Shown here piece after piece: positions 9,511-19,729 of a stretch of 64,000 nt of DNA. The stretch's first letter is position 1. Each line of letters starts with the position of its first letter. Under the pieces are notes generated by a model, which saw only the letters and a program-made list of their open reading frames with translations, did not search any database and was not told the origin of the DNA. The stretch is from Nannocystis sp. RBIL2 (lineage in GTDB: Bacteria; Myxococcota_A; Polyangia; Nannocystales; Nannocystaceae): NCBI RefSeq assembly GCF_026626745.1, contig NZ_JAPNJW010000002.1, positions 1,884,151-1,948,150 of the forward strand, given 5' to 3'. Position numbers and translations under genes: made by a program.

Positions 9511-11388
9511 TCACTCGCCGCGCCGGAGGCCGTCGACAGGGCGCAGCGCCGCCGCGGCACGCGCGGGGAGCACGCTGGCCAGGCTCACGAGCACCAGCGC
9601 GGCGGCAGCGACGAGCGCGACCTCCCGAGGATCGACGCGCAGCGGCAACGCCTCGAGGGTGAAGGCGTCGCTGCGCAGGGGGATGCCGCGCTCGCTGAAC
9701 CACGAGCACAGGGCCAGACCCGCGGCGATCCCACCGACACAACCGACGCCGCCGACGATTATTCCTTCGAACGCGAAGATCCTGGCGATCAGGCGATCAC
9801 GGGCCCCCATGGCCTTCAAGATGGCGATCTCGGCCGACCGCTCCATGACGCTCATCATGTTGGTGGCGAGGATCCCGAAGGCCGCGACGAGGATCACGAA
9901 CAGCAACGCGACGAACATCGCGACCTTCTCGAGGAACATCGCCGAGAACAGGCCGCGGTGGATCTGGCGCCAGTCCTCGACCACCAGCTCCGGGCCGGCG
10001 ACGGCGATCACGCCGGACTTGGCCGCCGCGAGCGCGTCGGGGTCGCCCAGGCGGACGGCGATGGAGGTCACCGCGCCCGGCGCCCGCAAGAACGCCTGCG
10101 CGTCGGGCAGCGGGACGTAGGCGTAGTCGCGATCGTCGTCGTAGACGCCGGTGGCGTAGACCCCGGCGACGCGGGCCTGAAGGACGCCCGGCACCAGCCC
10201 GGCGGGGGTCATGCGGCCCTCCGGCGTGATCAGCTGCACGGGGTCGCCGGCGCTGACGCTGAGCTCGGCCGCGAGCTCGATGCCGAGGAGCACCGGCACT
10301 GTCCGCGGGTCGTCCTCGCCGACAAGGTCGGCCGCGGGCTCGGCGGCCGGCAGGTCGTCGGGGGCCGGGAGTTGCTCGGCGAGCGATGGCTCCTCGGCGG
10401 CCTCCTCGGCGACCGGCGGGCGAGCGGGCGGGATCTTGCCCTCGGCGCGCAGCCGCGGGATCTCCTGCTCCGGGTCCTCCCAGCCGCCGCCGTCATCCTC
10501 CTCGGGAGCGGGCGACGGTGCCGGCGCCGGGGCGCGTGCCGGCGGGATTTTGCCCTCCGCGCGCAGCCGCGGGATCTCCTGCGCCGGGTCCTCCCAGCCG
10601 CCCGAGTCCTCGGCCGCGTCGGCGACCGTCGTCGCGTCCCCGTGCTCGGCGGCGGGCGGCGCCTCGACCGGGTCTTCGGACCCTGTCTCATCAGCCATGT
10701 CCGAAGGTTCATCCGCCGACACGACCCCGGCGGCGTCGATGAACGGGAACGGGCGCCGCGGCAGCCGCGAGGGGTCGACGAAGGAAGCGTAGTCGCCCTC
10801 GACGACCTCGTCCGGCAGGCCCGAGGCGGTCGCGTGCAGGACCGGATCGACGCCGACGAGGTTGACGCCGGCGCGGCCGAAGCCGCTGCGGATCATGATC
10901 GGCCCGGCGAGCTCGGGACTGACGCCGACGACGTCCGGCACCGCCTGCACGCGCGTCACCAGCGGCTCGGGGTTGACGATCTCGGAGCCGGCCGGCGGCG
11001 CGATCCGGAGGTGGGCGCGATGCCCGAGCAGCCGGCGCTGCAGGTCGCCCTCGAGACCGCCCAAGAGGCTCAGGACCAGCACCAGCGCAGCGCAGCCCTG
11101 GGCCACCGAGTAGCCGGTGATTGCGACCAGCAGGGTGAAGCCGCGGACGGTCGCGGCGAAGCTGAACACGAGCAGGCCGATCGCCGCGGCGAAGCTGCCG
11201 ATGACGTACGCCAGGTCGGCCGGCGACAGCTCAAGGCTGGGCTCGGAGGGCGGCTGTCCGAAAGACCAGACGATCGCGGACGCGCCGGCGACGACCAGCA
11301 CGAGCGCGGCGCCACCGACAGCCCGGGTCCAGCGCGGCGGTCGGCGCGTCCGCAGGTGCCGCCAGGCGACCCGCAGCGGCAGGCTCAT
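9511..11388 (-). CDS. lolE: Lipoprotein-releasing permease subunit, LolE-like
   Basis: A 625-residue FtsX/MacB-type permease. It has the N-terminal VAWRHLRTRR amphipathic start, membrane segments at about 26-43, 60-80 and 84-110, and a large periplasmic domain. Three C-terminal helices follow, with the coupling segment NMMSVMERSAEIAILKAMGA, ending ALRPVDGLRRGE. The extra N-terminal helices exceed the usual single one. The periplasmic domain carries a low-complexity insert with two copies of a WEDPxxEIPRLRAEGKIPPA unit (Trp265 and Trp303) that also occurs in the neighbouring subunit. The ATG overlaps the upstream lolC stop (ATGA). A three-unit 14-bp repeat (10682, 10696, 10710) lies in the same insert. 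Which subunit is C and which is E is arbitrary here. Confidence 0.9.
   Translation of the reverse strand: MSLPLRVAWRHLRTRRPPRWTRAVGGAALVLVVAGASAIVWSFGQPPSEPSLELSPADLAYVIGSFAAAIGLLVFSFAATVRGFTLLVAITGYSVAQGCAALVLVLSLLGGLEGDLQRRLLGHRAHLRIAPPAGSEIVNPEPLVTRVQAVPDVVGVSPELAGPIMIRSGFGRAGVNLVGVDPVLHATASGLPDEVVEGDYASFVDPSRLPRRPFPFIDAAGVVSADEPSDMADETGSEDPVEAPPAAEHGDATTVADAAEDSGGWEDPAQEIPRLRAEGKIPPARAPAPAPSPAPEEDDGGGWEDPEQEIPRLRAEGKIPPARPPVAEEAAEEPSLAEQLPAPDDLPAAEPAADLVGEDDPRTVPVLLGIELAAELSVSAGDPVQLITPEGRMTPAGLVPGVLQARVAGVYATGVYDDDRDYAYVPLPDAQAFLRAPGAVTSIAVRLGDPDALAAAKSGVIAVAGPELVVEDWRQIHRGLFSAMFLEKVAMFVALLFVILVAAFGILATNMMSVMERSAEIAILKAMGARDRLIARIFAFEGIIVGGVGCVGGIAAGLALCSWFSERGIPLRSDAFTLEALPLRVDPREVALVAAAALVLVSLASVLPARAAAALRPVDGLRRGE
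10682..10723. repeat. 14-bp-pitch palindromic repeat, three units inside lolE
   Basis: CCTG at 10682, CATG at 10696 and CATC at 10710 lie exactly 14 bp apart, each followed by a TC-rich half-site. It lies in the coding sequence for the disordered periplasmic insert. Confidence 0.7.
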
Positions 11389-13442
11389 CGCTCCGCCTGT
11401 CGCAGGGCGTCGACCGGGCGCATGCGCGAGGCGATCCGCGCCGGATAGAGGCTCGACAGCCAGACGATGACGAGCGACGACACGCCGACGAGCAAGACCT
11501 CGAACGCGTCGATCGCCACCGGCAGCTGCTCGAAGCTCTGCAGCGAGCCGCTGAGCGGCAGGCCGAAGCGATCGAGCAGGCCGCAGAGGCCGATGCCGGT
11601 GGCGATGCCGAGGATGCCGCCGAGGATGCCGAGGCACAGACCCTCGGAGATGAAGATCCGCTGGATGAGCGAATCAGTGCAGCCCATCGTCTTGAGGATC
11701 GCGATCTCCTTCGACTTCTCGATCACGCTCATCAAGTTGGAGCCGAGGATGCCGAACGAGGCGACCAGGATCACGCACAGCAGCGCGACGAACACCGCGA
11801 TCTTCTCCAGCGCCATCGCCGAGAACAGGCTGCGGTTCAGCTCCTGCCAGTCCTGGACGAGGAGGTCGTCGCGGCCGGCGGCGTCGACCGCGTCCTGGAC
11901 TTCTTGGCGGCGGACGTCGAGCTGCTCGAGGTCGTCGACCTTGACCTCGAGGCCGGTGACGCGGTCACCGGCGCGGAGGAAGGCCTGGGCCACCGGCAGC
12001 GAGGCGTACACCAGCCAGCGGTCGTAGTCGTAGTGGTCGGCGTCGAACACCCCGGCGATCCGCACTGCCATGACGCCGGGGATCCGGCCTGCCGGGGTCA
12101 TGCGCCCGATGGGGGTGATCAGCTGGACCTGATCGCCGGTGCGCGCCGCCAGCTCCTTGGCCTTCTCGGCGCCGATCAGCAGGCCGTCGACCAGCGGCAT
12201 GTCGGCCGGCGTCTCGAGCTGCGTCTCGACCTCGGGGACCGGCTCGGGCGCGGGCGCGGCCTCGGGCTTGGCCGGCGCCAGCTTGCCCGCCGCGCGCAGC
12301 TTGCCGATCTCGAGCTCCGGGTCCTCCCAGCCCTCGTCCTCGTCGCCGACCGAGACGACGCCGAACGGGCTGCGCGGGATGGTCAAGATCGCCGCGGCCG
12401 GCGAGGTCGGCACACCGATGGGCTTCACCACCTCGGGTTTCTCGAGCTTCTCGGGCTTCTCGGGCTTGGCCGGCGGCAGCGCGCCCTTCTTGCGCAGCGC
12501 CGGGATCTCGACCTCCGGGTCCTCCCAGCCCTCGTCGGGATCGTCGTCGACGAGCTGGGGCTTGTCCTCGGGGACATGTCCTTCGGCACCTGTCACATGA
12601 GGCAGGGCCGTGGCACCCTGCCCTTCCTTCGCCGTGTCCGTGTCGGCCTGCGCCGGCGGCGGCTCGACGGGCGTGATCTCGAAGCCGAACTCCGACTCCG
12701 GGATCTTCTCCGGGTGCGACAGGAACTCGTAGTCGCCCTCGCGCATGATGTCGGGCAGGTTCGACACGCTGCGGTGCAGCTCGGGGTCGATGCCGAGGAG
12801 GATCCCGCCCTGGCGCTGGAAGCCGCTGCGGACCATGACCTCGCCCTGCAGGTACGGGCTGGCGCCGAGGATGCCGGGCTTGTCGGCGATCGCCTTGGCG
12901 AGGTCGCGGTAGTCGGCGAACGGCCGGCCGTCGGCTGACGCCACGCGGATGTGCGCGCGCTGGCCGAGGATCTTGTCGCGCAGCTCGAGCTCGAGGCCGG
13001 TCATGAGGCTGAGCACCACCACCAGCGCCATGCAGCCGAGCATGACGCTGACCGTGATGACTGTGGCGAGCAGCGTGAACACCAGCGACAGCACTGCGCC
13101 GAGCAACAGGCCCGCGCCGAGCAGCAGGGTGATCGCGCCGAGGACCCCGAAGTAGGCCTGCGCCGGCGGCGGCAGGTCGGCGGTGGGATCGAAGCCGAGG
13201 CCGACGAGGCTCGAGTCGAGGGCGACGCGCTCGGGCAGGCCGGACTCGACCGGCGAGAAGCCGTAGAGCGCGTAGAGCACGAAGCCGCCGCCCACCACGA
13301 GCAAGTAGAGGGCCAGGCCGACGGCCGGCCAGGCCCACGACGGCGGACGATCGCCCGCTCGCAGGTGCCGCCACGCGATCTGCCAGTGGAGGCTCGGCGG
13401 AGCCTCCGCCCGGGACGACGCGGCGGGACGAGGACGACTCAC
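11385..13442 (-). CDS. lolC: Lipoprotein-releasing permease subunit, LolC-like
   Basis: A 685-residue paralogue of the next gene. It has a cytoplasmic WQIAWRHLRAG start, membrane segments near 40-60 and 97-150, a periplasmic domain of about 300 residues, and three C-terminal helices with NLMSVIEKSKEIAILKTMGC and the ending MRPVDALRQAER. The periplasmic insert holds two WEDP-type units (Trp306, Trp372) and Pro/Lys-rich linkers. The start is a GTG at 13442 overlapping the prfB stop (GTGA); the first ATG is far downstream. A four-unit 14-bp repeat at 12561-12616 codes AEGHVPEDK. With LolD it should move mature lipoproteins to LolA. Confidence 0.9.
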   Translation of the reverse strand: MSRPRPAASSRAEAPPSLHWQIAWRHLRAGDRPPSWAWPAVGLALYLLVVGGGFVLYALYGFSPVESGLPERVALDSSLVGLGFDPTADLPPPAQAYFGVLGAITLLLGAGLLLGAVLSLVFTLLATVITVSVMLGCMALVVVLSLMTGLELELRDKILGQRAHIRVASADGRPFADYRDLAKAIADKPGILGASPYLQGEVMVRSGFQRQGGILLGIDPELHRSVSNLPDIMREGDYEFLSHPEKIPESEFGFEITPVEPPPAQADTDTAKEGQGATALPHVTGAEGHVPEDKPQLVDDDPDEGWEDPEVEIPALRKKGALPPAKPEKPEKLEKPEVVKPIGVPTSPAAAILTIPRSPFGVVSVGDEDEGWEDPELEIGKLRAAGKLAPAKPEAAPAPEPVPEVETQLETPADMPLVDGLLIGAEKAKELAARTGDQVQLITPIGRMTPAGRIPGVMAVRIAGVFDADHYDYDRWLVYASLPVAQAFLRAGDRVTGLEVKVDDLEQLDVRRQEVQDAVDAAGRDDLLVQDWQELNRSLFSAMALEKIAVFVALLCVILVASFGILGSNLMSVIEKSKEIAILKTMGCTDSLIQRIFISEGLCLGILGGILGIATGIGLCGLLDRFGLPLSGSLQSFEQLPVAIDAFEVLLVGVSSLVIVWLSSLYPARIASRMRPVDALRQAER
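12561..12616. repeat. 14-bp-pitch palindromic repeat, four units inside lolC
   Basis: CTTG at 12561, CATG at 12575, CCTG at 12589 and CAGG at 12603, all 14 bp apart. The best unit contains GGACATGTCC. It is coding sequence, in the disordered insert. Confidence 0.75.
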
Positions 13443-14588
13443 GACGGCGCTTCCGCGGACGACTGCGACTGTTGCAGGAGGTACGCCTCGATGAACTCGT
13501 CGAGGTCGCCGTCGAGCACGGCGTGGACGGCCGAGCTCTTGAGCTCCGTGCGGTGGTCGTTGACCTGCTGGTACGGCTGCAGCACGTACGAGCGGATCTG
13601 GCTGCCCCACTCGATCTTCTTGCGTTCGCCCTGCAGGCTCTCGCGCTCGGCCTCGCGGCGCTGCTGCTCGAGGTCCCACAGCTTGGCCTTGAGCACGCGC
13701 ATCGCCGTGGCCTTGTTCTTGTGCTGCGAGCGCTCGACCTGGCACGCGACGACGATGCCGGTCGGCAAGTGGCGCAGGCGCACCGCCGAGTCGGTCTTGT
13801 TGACGTGCTGACCGCCGGCGCCGCTCGAGCGGAAGGTGTCGACCTCGAGGTCGGCCTCGTTGACCTCGATGTCGATCTCGTCCTCGCCGAGGTCGGGCAG
13901 CGCCATCACGCTGGCGAAGCTGGTCTGGCGGCGCGCGTTGGCGTCGAACGGCGAGATCCGGACCAGCCGGTGGACGCCGATCTCCGAGCGCAGGTAGCCG
14001 TAGGCGAACTCGCCGGTGATCTCGATCTCGGCGCTGCGGATGCCCGCCTGCTCGGCGTCCTGGACGTCGAGCACCTCGACCTTGAAGCCGTGGCGCTCGC
14101 CCCAGCGTAGGTACATGCGCATCAGGATCTGGGCCCAGTCCTGGCTGTCGACCCCGCCGGCCCCAGCGTTGATGGTGATGAGCGCGCCCTTGTCGTCGTG
14201 CGGCCCCGACAACATGCGGCGGAACTCCATCTTGCCGACACGCTGGTCGAGCGACTCGAGCGCCGACCAGGCGTCGCGGATGCTGGCGTCGTCGCCCTCT
14301 TCACGGCCGAGCTCGTAGAGCGTCTGCGCGTCCTCGTAGCGGGTCTGGGCCTCGTCGAGGTCGGCGAGGATCTTCTTCAGCGTCGACTGCTCGCGCAGCA
14401 CGTCCTGGGCGCGGTCATTGTTGCCCCAGAACGACGGATCGACGGTCTGCGCGTCGAGCTCTTCCAACTTCTCGCGTTTGCCGTCGTAGTCAAAGATGCC
14501 TCCGCAGCTCGTTCAGGCGGTGCGCGAGGCGGGCGAGCTGCTCGGTGACCTTGTTGTGCTCGGGGAGGATGCTGGTGGCGTCGTTCAT
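13439..14588 (-). CDS. prfB: Peptide chain release factor 2, with programmed +1 frameshift
   Basis: RF2 recognises UGA and UAA. The first 32 codons from ATG 14588 (MNDATSILPEHNKVTEQLAR onwards) end CTT TGA. Skipping the T at 14492 puts the ribosome into the frame GAC TAC GAC, giving DYDGKREKLEELDAQ and a 382-residue product. An internal GGAGG just before CATCTTTGAC matches the canonical RF2 autoregulatory site. Beyond the shift lie the codon-reading SPF tripeptide (RISPFDANARRQTSF) and the catalytic GGQ (GAGGQHVNKTDSAVRL). Annotating the second frame alone would lose the N-terminus. The stop overlaps the GTG of lolC, tying lipoprotein release to translation of prfB. It follows purF by 13 bp. 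Confidence 0.95.
14487..14502 (-). promoter_or_regulatory. RF2 autoregulatory frameshift site
   Basis: On the minus strand: GGAGG, three bases, then CTTTGAC. The slippery CTT is codon 32 and the zero-frame TGA is at 14492-14490. Low RF2 lets the ribosome pause at UGA and slip +1 on CUUU, as known for prfB in many bacteria. Confidence 0.93.
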
Positions 14589-14601
14589 GGCGTTCCAGGG
14601 C

Positions 14602-15987
<1,386 letters not shown>

Positions 15988-16073
15988 GGCGCGCGAAGCC
16001 TAGCAGCACGCACGCAACGAGGCCGGGCGCCGCCGCCGCCGCGACCGTGAGCCGACGCGCGGACAGGTGCTCG

Positions 16074-16439
16074 CTAGCCGGAGACGGCCCGCGTGACCAA
16101 CATCTGCAGCAAGGTCAGACCGATCGCCGCCCACAGCGCCGTGCGCCAGCGGACGAACCGCACCCCGTCGACCAGGTTCTCGGTGATGACGAGCAGGATC
16201 GCGTTGACGAACGCCTGGACGAGGAAGGCGCCCAGCGGGCCGCTGATGAGGATCGGGAAGAAGAACACCAGCGACAGCAGGAAGAACAGCACCTTGCCGA
16301 GCACGGCGCTGAGGAGCCCGCAGATCACGGCCGCTTTGAAGGCGCTCCACAGGTCTCGCACAATCATTCCCGGCAGGAGCGCCGAGCAGACGATCAGGCC
16401 GAAGGTGAACGCGAGGCAGGAAGCGACGAGCGACGTCAT
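16074..16439 (-). CDS. Small four-helix membrane protein, phage-holin-family type (PF04020-like)
   Basis: A 121-residue hydrophobic protein with four membrane segments at about 8-30, 40-60, 63-85 and 95-115, and short loops. A Phe-rich third helix (LFFLLSLVFFFPIL) is followed by GPLGAFLVQAFVNAILL and GVRF. The layout resembles the bacterial 4-TM family often labelled phage holin, which is not phage-linked and whose role is unknown. The ATG at 16439 is used; an in-frame TTG at 16475 would add 12 residues. It sits between purC and purF with 165-bp and 87-bp gaps and is probably a passenger of the purine cluster. Confidence 0.75.
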   Translation of the reverse strand: MTSLVASCLAFTFGLIVCSALLPGMIVRDLWSAFKAAVICGLLSAVLGKVLFFLLSLVFFFPILISGPLGAFLVQAFVNAILLVITENLVDGVRFVRWRTALWAAIGLTLLQMLVTRAVSG

Positions 16440-16604
16440 CGCCGCCAGCGTGACGCGCCCGCCCGCCGTTTGCAAGCCAGGACGCTGCTCAGGGCGGCTT
16501 CAGCCGGCCCGGCGCGCTGCGAGCCGGCGAGCCGCTCCCGCGCCGCAGGGCTCGTGCGTAGGGGCGCGAAGGAAGAGGGATCGATCCTGCCGCGGTCCGC
16601 GGCG

Positions 16605-17597
16605 CTAGCGCGGCGGCAGGCCGAGGTTGCGCCGCAGACGTGCGACCGGCGGCTCGGTGTCCGGCTCGAAGCGGCGGCCGGTGATGAGCTCGTGGACCTC
16701 GATGTAGCGCCGCGCCGCCTCGGCGCGGACCTCGTCGGGCAGGGCCGGCGGCTGCCCCTCGCCGCGGAAGCCCTGCGAGACCAGCCAGCGCCGCAGGTAC
16801 TCCTTGTCGAGGCTGCGCGGATCTTCGCCGCGGGCCATCGCCTGGGCGTAGCTGTCGGCGTACCAGTAGCGCGAGCTGTCGGGCGTGTGGATCTCGTCGA
16901 TCAGGACGATCTCGCCGTCGGGCCGCATGCCGAGCTCGTACTTGGTGTCGACGAGGATGAGCCCGCGCTCGGCGGCGATCTTCTGCCCGGCCTCGAACAG
17001 CGCCAGGCAGCGGCGCTCGAGCACGTCGTAGCGCTCGCGGTCGATGAGCCCGCGCTCGACCAGCCAGTCGCGGCTGACGCTGATGTCATGCTCGCCCTTG
17101 GGCGCCTTGGTCGACGGCGTCAGCAAGTTGAGCGGCAGCTGCTCGTGCCGGCGCAGGCCGTCGGGCAGGTCGTGTCCGCAGAAGCTCCGCTCGCCGCGCT
17201 CGTAGGCGCGGGCGATGCTGGTGTCGCTGACGCCGGTGAGGTAGCCGCGGACGACGAACTCGACCGGAATCGGCGTGCACTCGACGGCGCGCATGGCCTG
17301 AGGGTCAGGGACGCCGAGCATGTGGTTGGGGAAGATCGCGGCGGTGGCGTCGAACCAGAAGCGCGCGAGGCCGTTGAGCACCTGGCCCTTGAACGGGATG
17401 GTGCCGAGCACGACGTCGAAGGCGCTGACGCGGTCGGTGACGAGGATCAGGCGCTCGCCGCCGCGCGTGAAGTTCTCGCGCACCTTGCCGCTGTAGCGCG
17501 CGCCGAGGACGTCGAAGTCGTCCGGCAGCGCGTCGAGGGTGCCGCCCGGCGCCAGCGCGCGCCGCATCTCGGGGGATTCGCTGTCGGTGACCGCCAT
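16605..17597 (-). CDS. purC: Phosphoribosylaminoimidazole-succinocarboxamide synthase
   Basis: SAICAR synthase, ATP-dependent ligation of aspartate to CAIR in purine synthesis. It has 330 residues, the longer bacterial/yeast type. Motifs in order: YSGKVRENF (nucleotide-binding), RVSAFDVVLGTIPFKG, VEFVVRGYLTG, and the metal/ATP region LILVDTKYELG with VLIDEIHTPDSSRYW. The ATG at 17597 gives MAVTDSESPEMRR; upstream codons lack conservation. Together with purF 600 bp downstream it makes a small purine cluster, with a membrane-protein gene between. It follows the pseudokinase stop by 43 bp. Confidence 0.96.
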   Translation of the reverse strand: MAVTDSESPEMRRALAPGGTLDALPDDFDVLGARYSGKVRENFTRGGERLILVTDRVSAFDVVLGTIPFKGQVLNGLARFWFDATAAIFPNHMLGVPDPQAMRAVECTPIPVEFVVRGYLTGVSDTSIARAYERGERSFCGHDLPDGLRRHEQLPLNLLTPSTKAPKGEHDISVSRDWLVERGLIDRERYDVLERRCLALFEAGQKIAAERGLILVDTKYELGMRPDGEIVLIDEIHTPDSSRYWYADSYAQAMARGEDPRSLDKEYLRRWLVSQGFRGEGQPPALPDEVRAEAARRYIEVHELITGRRFEPDTEPPVARLRRNLGLPPR

Positions 17598-17640
17598 GCG
17601 GCGCGGACCATACCCGGACCGCACCGCGCGGGGGGCGCGC

Positions 17641-19257
17641 TCAGGTGAACGCCCACGCGAGCACCACCGCGACCAGCAGCGCGGCGATCACCAGCCAGAA
17701 GCCGGTGTCGGTGCGCCGCGGCGCGGGCAGCTCCGGCGGCCGCGACGTCAGCGACGAGCCGGCGCTGAGCGACGAGCCGGCGCTGAGCGACGTGGCAGCC
17801 GTCGGCGCCTTGGGCTCGAGCACCGGCGGCGGCTTCGCCTCGAGCGGCGCGGGCAGCGACGCGGACGGCGTCGGAGCCGTCACCGGGGCCACCGGCGCCT
17901 CGATCTCGCGCGCGTCGGAGCGGGCCGCCGAGGGGCTGGTGTCGCCGCCGCTCGGCTCGACGAGGATGTCAGGCCGCGACGGCGAGGGCGAGCCGCGGCG
18001 GACGATGCTGTCCTCGGTCAGCACGTGGACACGGCGCAGGCCGCTGTTCGAGCGCCCCGAGGGGTCTTGCTGGTTGGCGAAGCCGCCGGCGCTGACGGCC
18101 GCGAAGGTGCCCGAGGGGATCGAGCTTGAGCGCAGCGCCTGCACGCTGTTGGGCCGGATCGAGCCCTCGCCGAACAGCAGATCTTCGAGGCCCATGACCG
18201 GCTGCTCGACCGGCGCGGACGCGGTGACCTTCGGCGCCTCTCTGACCGGAAGGCCAGGTGCCGAAGGACCTGTCGGAACGGACAGGGTGTCGAGGACAGG
18301 CGGCAGCGGAGCCGCGGGCGGCGCGACCGGCGGCACCGCGATCGACGGCGTCGAGACCTCGCCCGAGGGCCTCGACGTGCGCGGCGGCGGCGGCGGCGGC
18401 GAGGCCGGCGTGAGGTCGATGATCGGCTCGGGCGCGGCCTCGGCGGTGCCGGCGAGCGCGAGCGCCTCGAGGCGTCGCACCAGCTCGGCGCCGTCTTGCG
18501 GGCGCGCGCCCGGGTCGGGAGCGAGGCTGGCGCCGATCAGCGACCACAGCCCGGCTTGCAGCCCCGGCGGCTCGGCGGCGCGGAGGGCCTCGGCGCCACG
18601 CAGGCCGGTGGCGAACTCGGAGAGCGCGACGCCCCACGCGTAGGTGTCCGACGCGGGCGTGAAGCCGCCGCCGGCGAGCACCTCGGGGGCGAGGAGCGCC
18701 GGGTCGACGCCGCTCCAGCGCCGCTCGAGCTCGACGCGAGCGCACAGCGGGGCGAACCCGTGCTGGAACGCCGCCGGACCGCGCGGGCCGACGAACACCG
18801 CCTCGCCGGCGAGCATGCCGTGGACGCGGCCGCGATCGTGCAAGGCCGCCAGCGCGCGCGCCAGCTGCCGCGCCAGCCGCTGCAGTTCGTTGGCGAGGTC
18901 CGACGAGCGCGGGCCGTCGTCCATGTCGCGCAACGCGAACGCGCCCTGCAGCGGGTCGTAACAGACGACCACGCGCTCGCCGTCTTGACCGACGAACACC
19001 TGGGGCACGAGCGCCGAGTCCTGCACCTCGCCGAGCTCGGCGAGCTCGCGCACGAACGCGGCCCGGGCCTCGGGCGTGGGCAACAGCGCAGCGTCGAGGA
19101 CACAGGCTCGGGCGGGCTCGCCGGTCTGGGTGTCGAGGACCGCGAGCGTGGGGCCGAACAACTGCACGCCGGTGTTGGCCGGCTCCTCACGCATGAGCTC
19201 GAAGCGGCCGCACAGCGTAGTGTGCTGTTCGAGCGAAGTTCCGGCGCTCAACTCCAT
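17641..19257 (-). CDS. Tail-anchored pseudokinase (Ser/Thr-kinase-like fold, catalytic residues lost)
   Basis: A 538-residue protein. Residues about 15-265 thread onto the bacterial Ser/Thr kinase pattern: a helix-rich C-lobe with LARALAALHDRGRVHG, LAPEVL and SDTYAWGVALSEFATG. The catalytic Asp of HRD is missing (VHGMLAGEA), DFG is replaced by QHGF, and no VAIK lysine is apparent, so it should not phosphorylate. A Pro/Ser/Ala-rich disordered linker (about 270-515) leads to one hydrophobic helix, LVIAALLVAVVLAWAFT, at the very end. This implies a C-tail anchor with the pseudokinase facing the cytoplasm. It sits between dut (15-bp gap) and purC. A five-unit 14-bp repeat is in the linker. It is probably a scaffold or sensor. 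Confidence 0.85.
   Translation of the reverse strand: MELSAGTSLEQHTTLCGRFELMREEPANTGVQLFGPTLAVLDTQTGEPARACVLDAALLPTPEARAAFVRELAELGEVQDSALVPQVFVGQDGERVVVCYDPLQGAFALRDMDDGPRSSDLANELQRLARQLARALAALHDRGRVHGMLAGEAVFVGPRGPAAFQHGFAPLCARVELERRWSGVDPALLAPEVLAGGGFTPASDTYAWGVALSEFATGLRGAEALRAAEPPGLQAGLWSLIGASLAPDPGARPQDGAELVRRLEALALAGTAEAAPEPIIDLTPASPPPPPPRTSRPSGEVSTPSIAVPPVAPPAAPLPPVLDTLSVPTGPSAPGLPVREAPKVTASAPVEQPVMGLEDLLFGEGSIRPNSVQALRSSSIPSGTFAAVSAGGFANQQDPSGRSNSGLRRVHVLTEDSIVRRGSPSPSRPDILVEPSGGDTSPSAARSDAREIEAPVAPVTAPTPSASLPAPLEAKPPPVLEPKAPTAATSLSAGSSLSAGSSLTSRPPELPAPRRTDTGFWLVIAALLVAVVLAWAFT
18241..18310. repeat. 14-bp-pitch palindromic repeat, five units inside the pseudokinase linker
   Basis: TCTG 18241, CAGG 18255, CCTG 18269, CAGG 18283, CAGG 18297, all at exact 14-bp steps. 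GGACCTGTC and GGACAGG cores are visible. The sequence codes a disordered Pro/Ser-rich linker. Confidence 0.75.
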
Positions 19258-19272
19258 GAGACGCTCCCGCGG

Positions 19273-19725
19273 CTAGACGCCGGTGCTGCCGAAGCCACCA
19301 TCACCACGCGCGGCCGCCGGAAGGTCCTGGACCTCGACGACCGCAGGAAAGACGACAGGGGCGACCACGAGCTGAGCGATCCGCTCGCCGTGCGCGACGA
19401 CGAACGGCGCGGCCCCGAGATTGACGAGGATGACCTTGAGCTCCCCACGATAGTCGGCGTCGATTGTACCTGGTGCGTTCACGATCGAGAGCCCATGCCG
19501 CAGGGCCAGCCCCGATCGCGGACGCACCTGACCCTCGTGCCCGCCGGGGATAGCGACGGCGACGCCCGTGGGAATTAAACGGCGTTCCCCGGGCGCCAGC
19601 TCGACGGGCCCGTCCGGCAGACAGGCCGCCAGGTCCATCCCGGCCGCCTCTGCGCTCATGCGGCGCGGCAGCTCGGCCTGGGGATGGACCTTGCGGACCA
19701 GCAGCGTCGGCTGGACGTGGGACAT
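19273..19725 (-). CDS. dut: dUTP diphosphatase
   Basis: Hydrolyses dUTP to dUMP and PPi, preventing uracil in DNA and feeding thymidylate synthesis; a cytoplasmic homotrimer. The 150-residue protein has all five motifs: AAGMDLAA, RSGLALRHG, VNAPGTIDADYRGEL with the catalytic Asp, GERIAQLVV, and the C-terminal closing arm RGDGGFGSTG. The start at 19725 is preceded by GAGGGTGAGCGG, a good ribosome site, and lies 4 bp after the pnp stop, so the two are co-translated. The pnp-dut order is common in this group. Confidence 0.97.
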   Translation of the reverse strand: MSHVQPTLLVRKVHPQAELPRRMSAEAAGMDLAACLPDGPVELAPGERRLIPTGVAVAIPGGHEGQVRPRSGLALRHGLSIVNAPGTIDADYRGELKVILVNLGAAPFVVAHGERIAQLVVAPVVFPAVVEVQDLPAAARGDGGFGSTGV

Positions 19726-19729
19726 CCGC

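Noticed and set aside
13439..14588. prfB as a pseudogene because of the internal TGA
   Set aside because: The stop is the well-known programmed frameshift site and the downstream frame carries SPF and GGQ.
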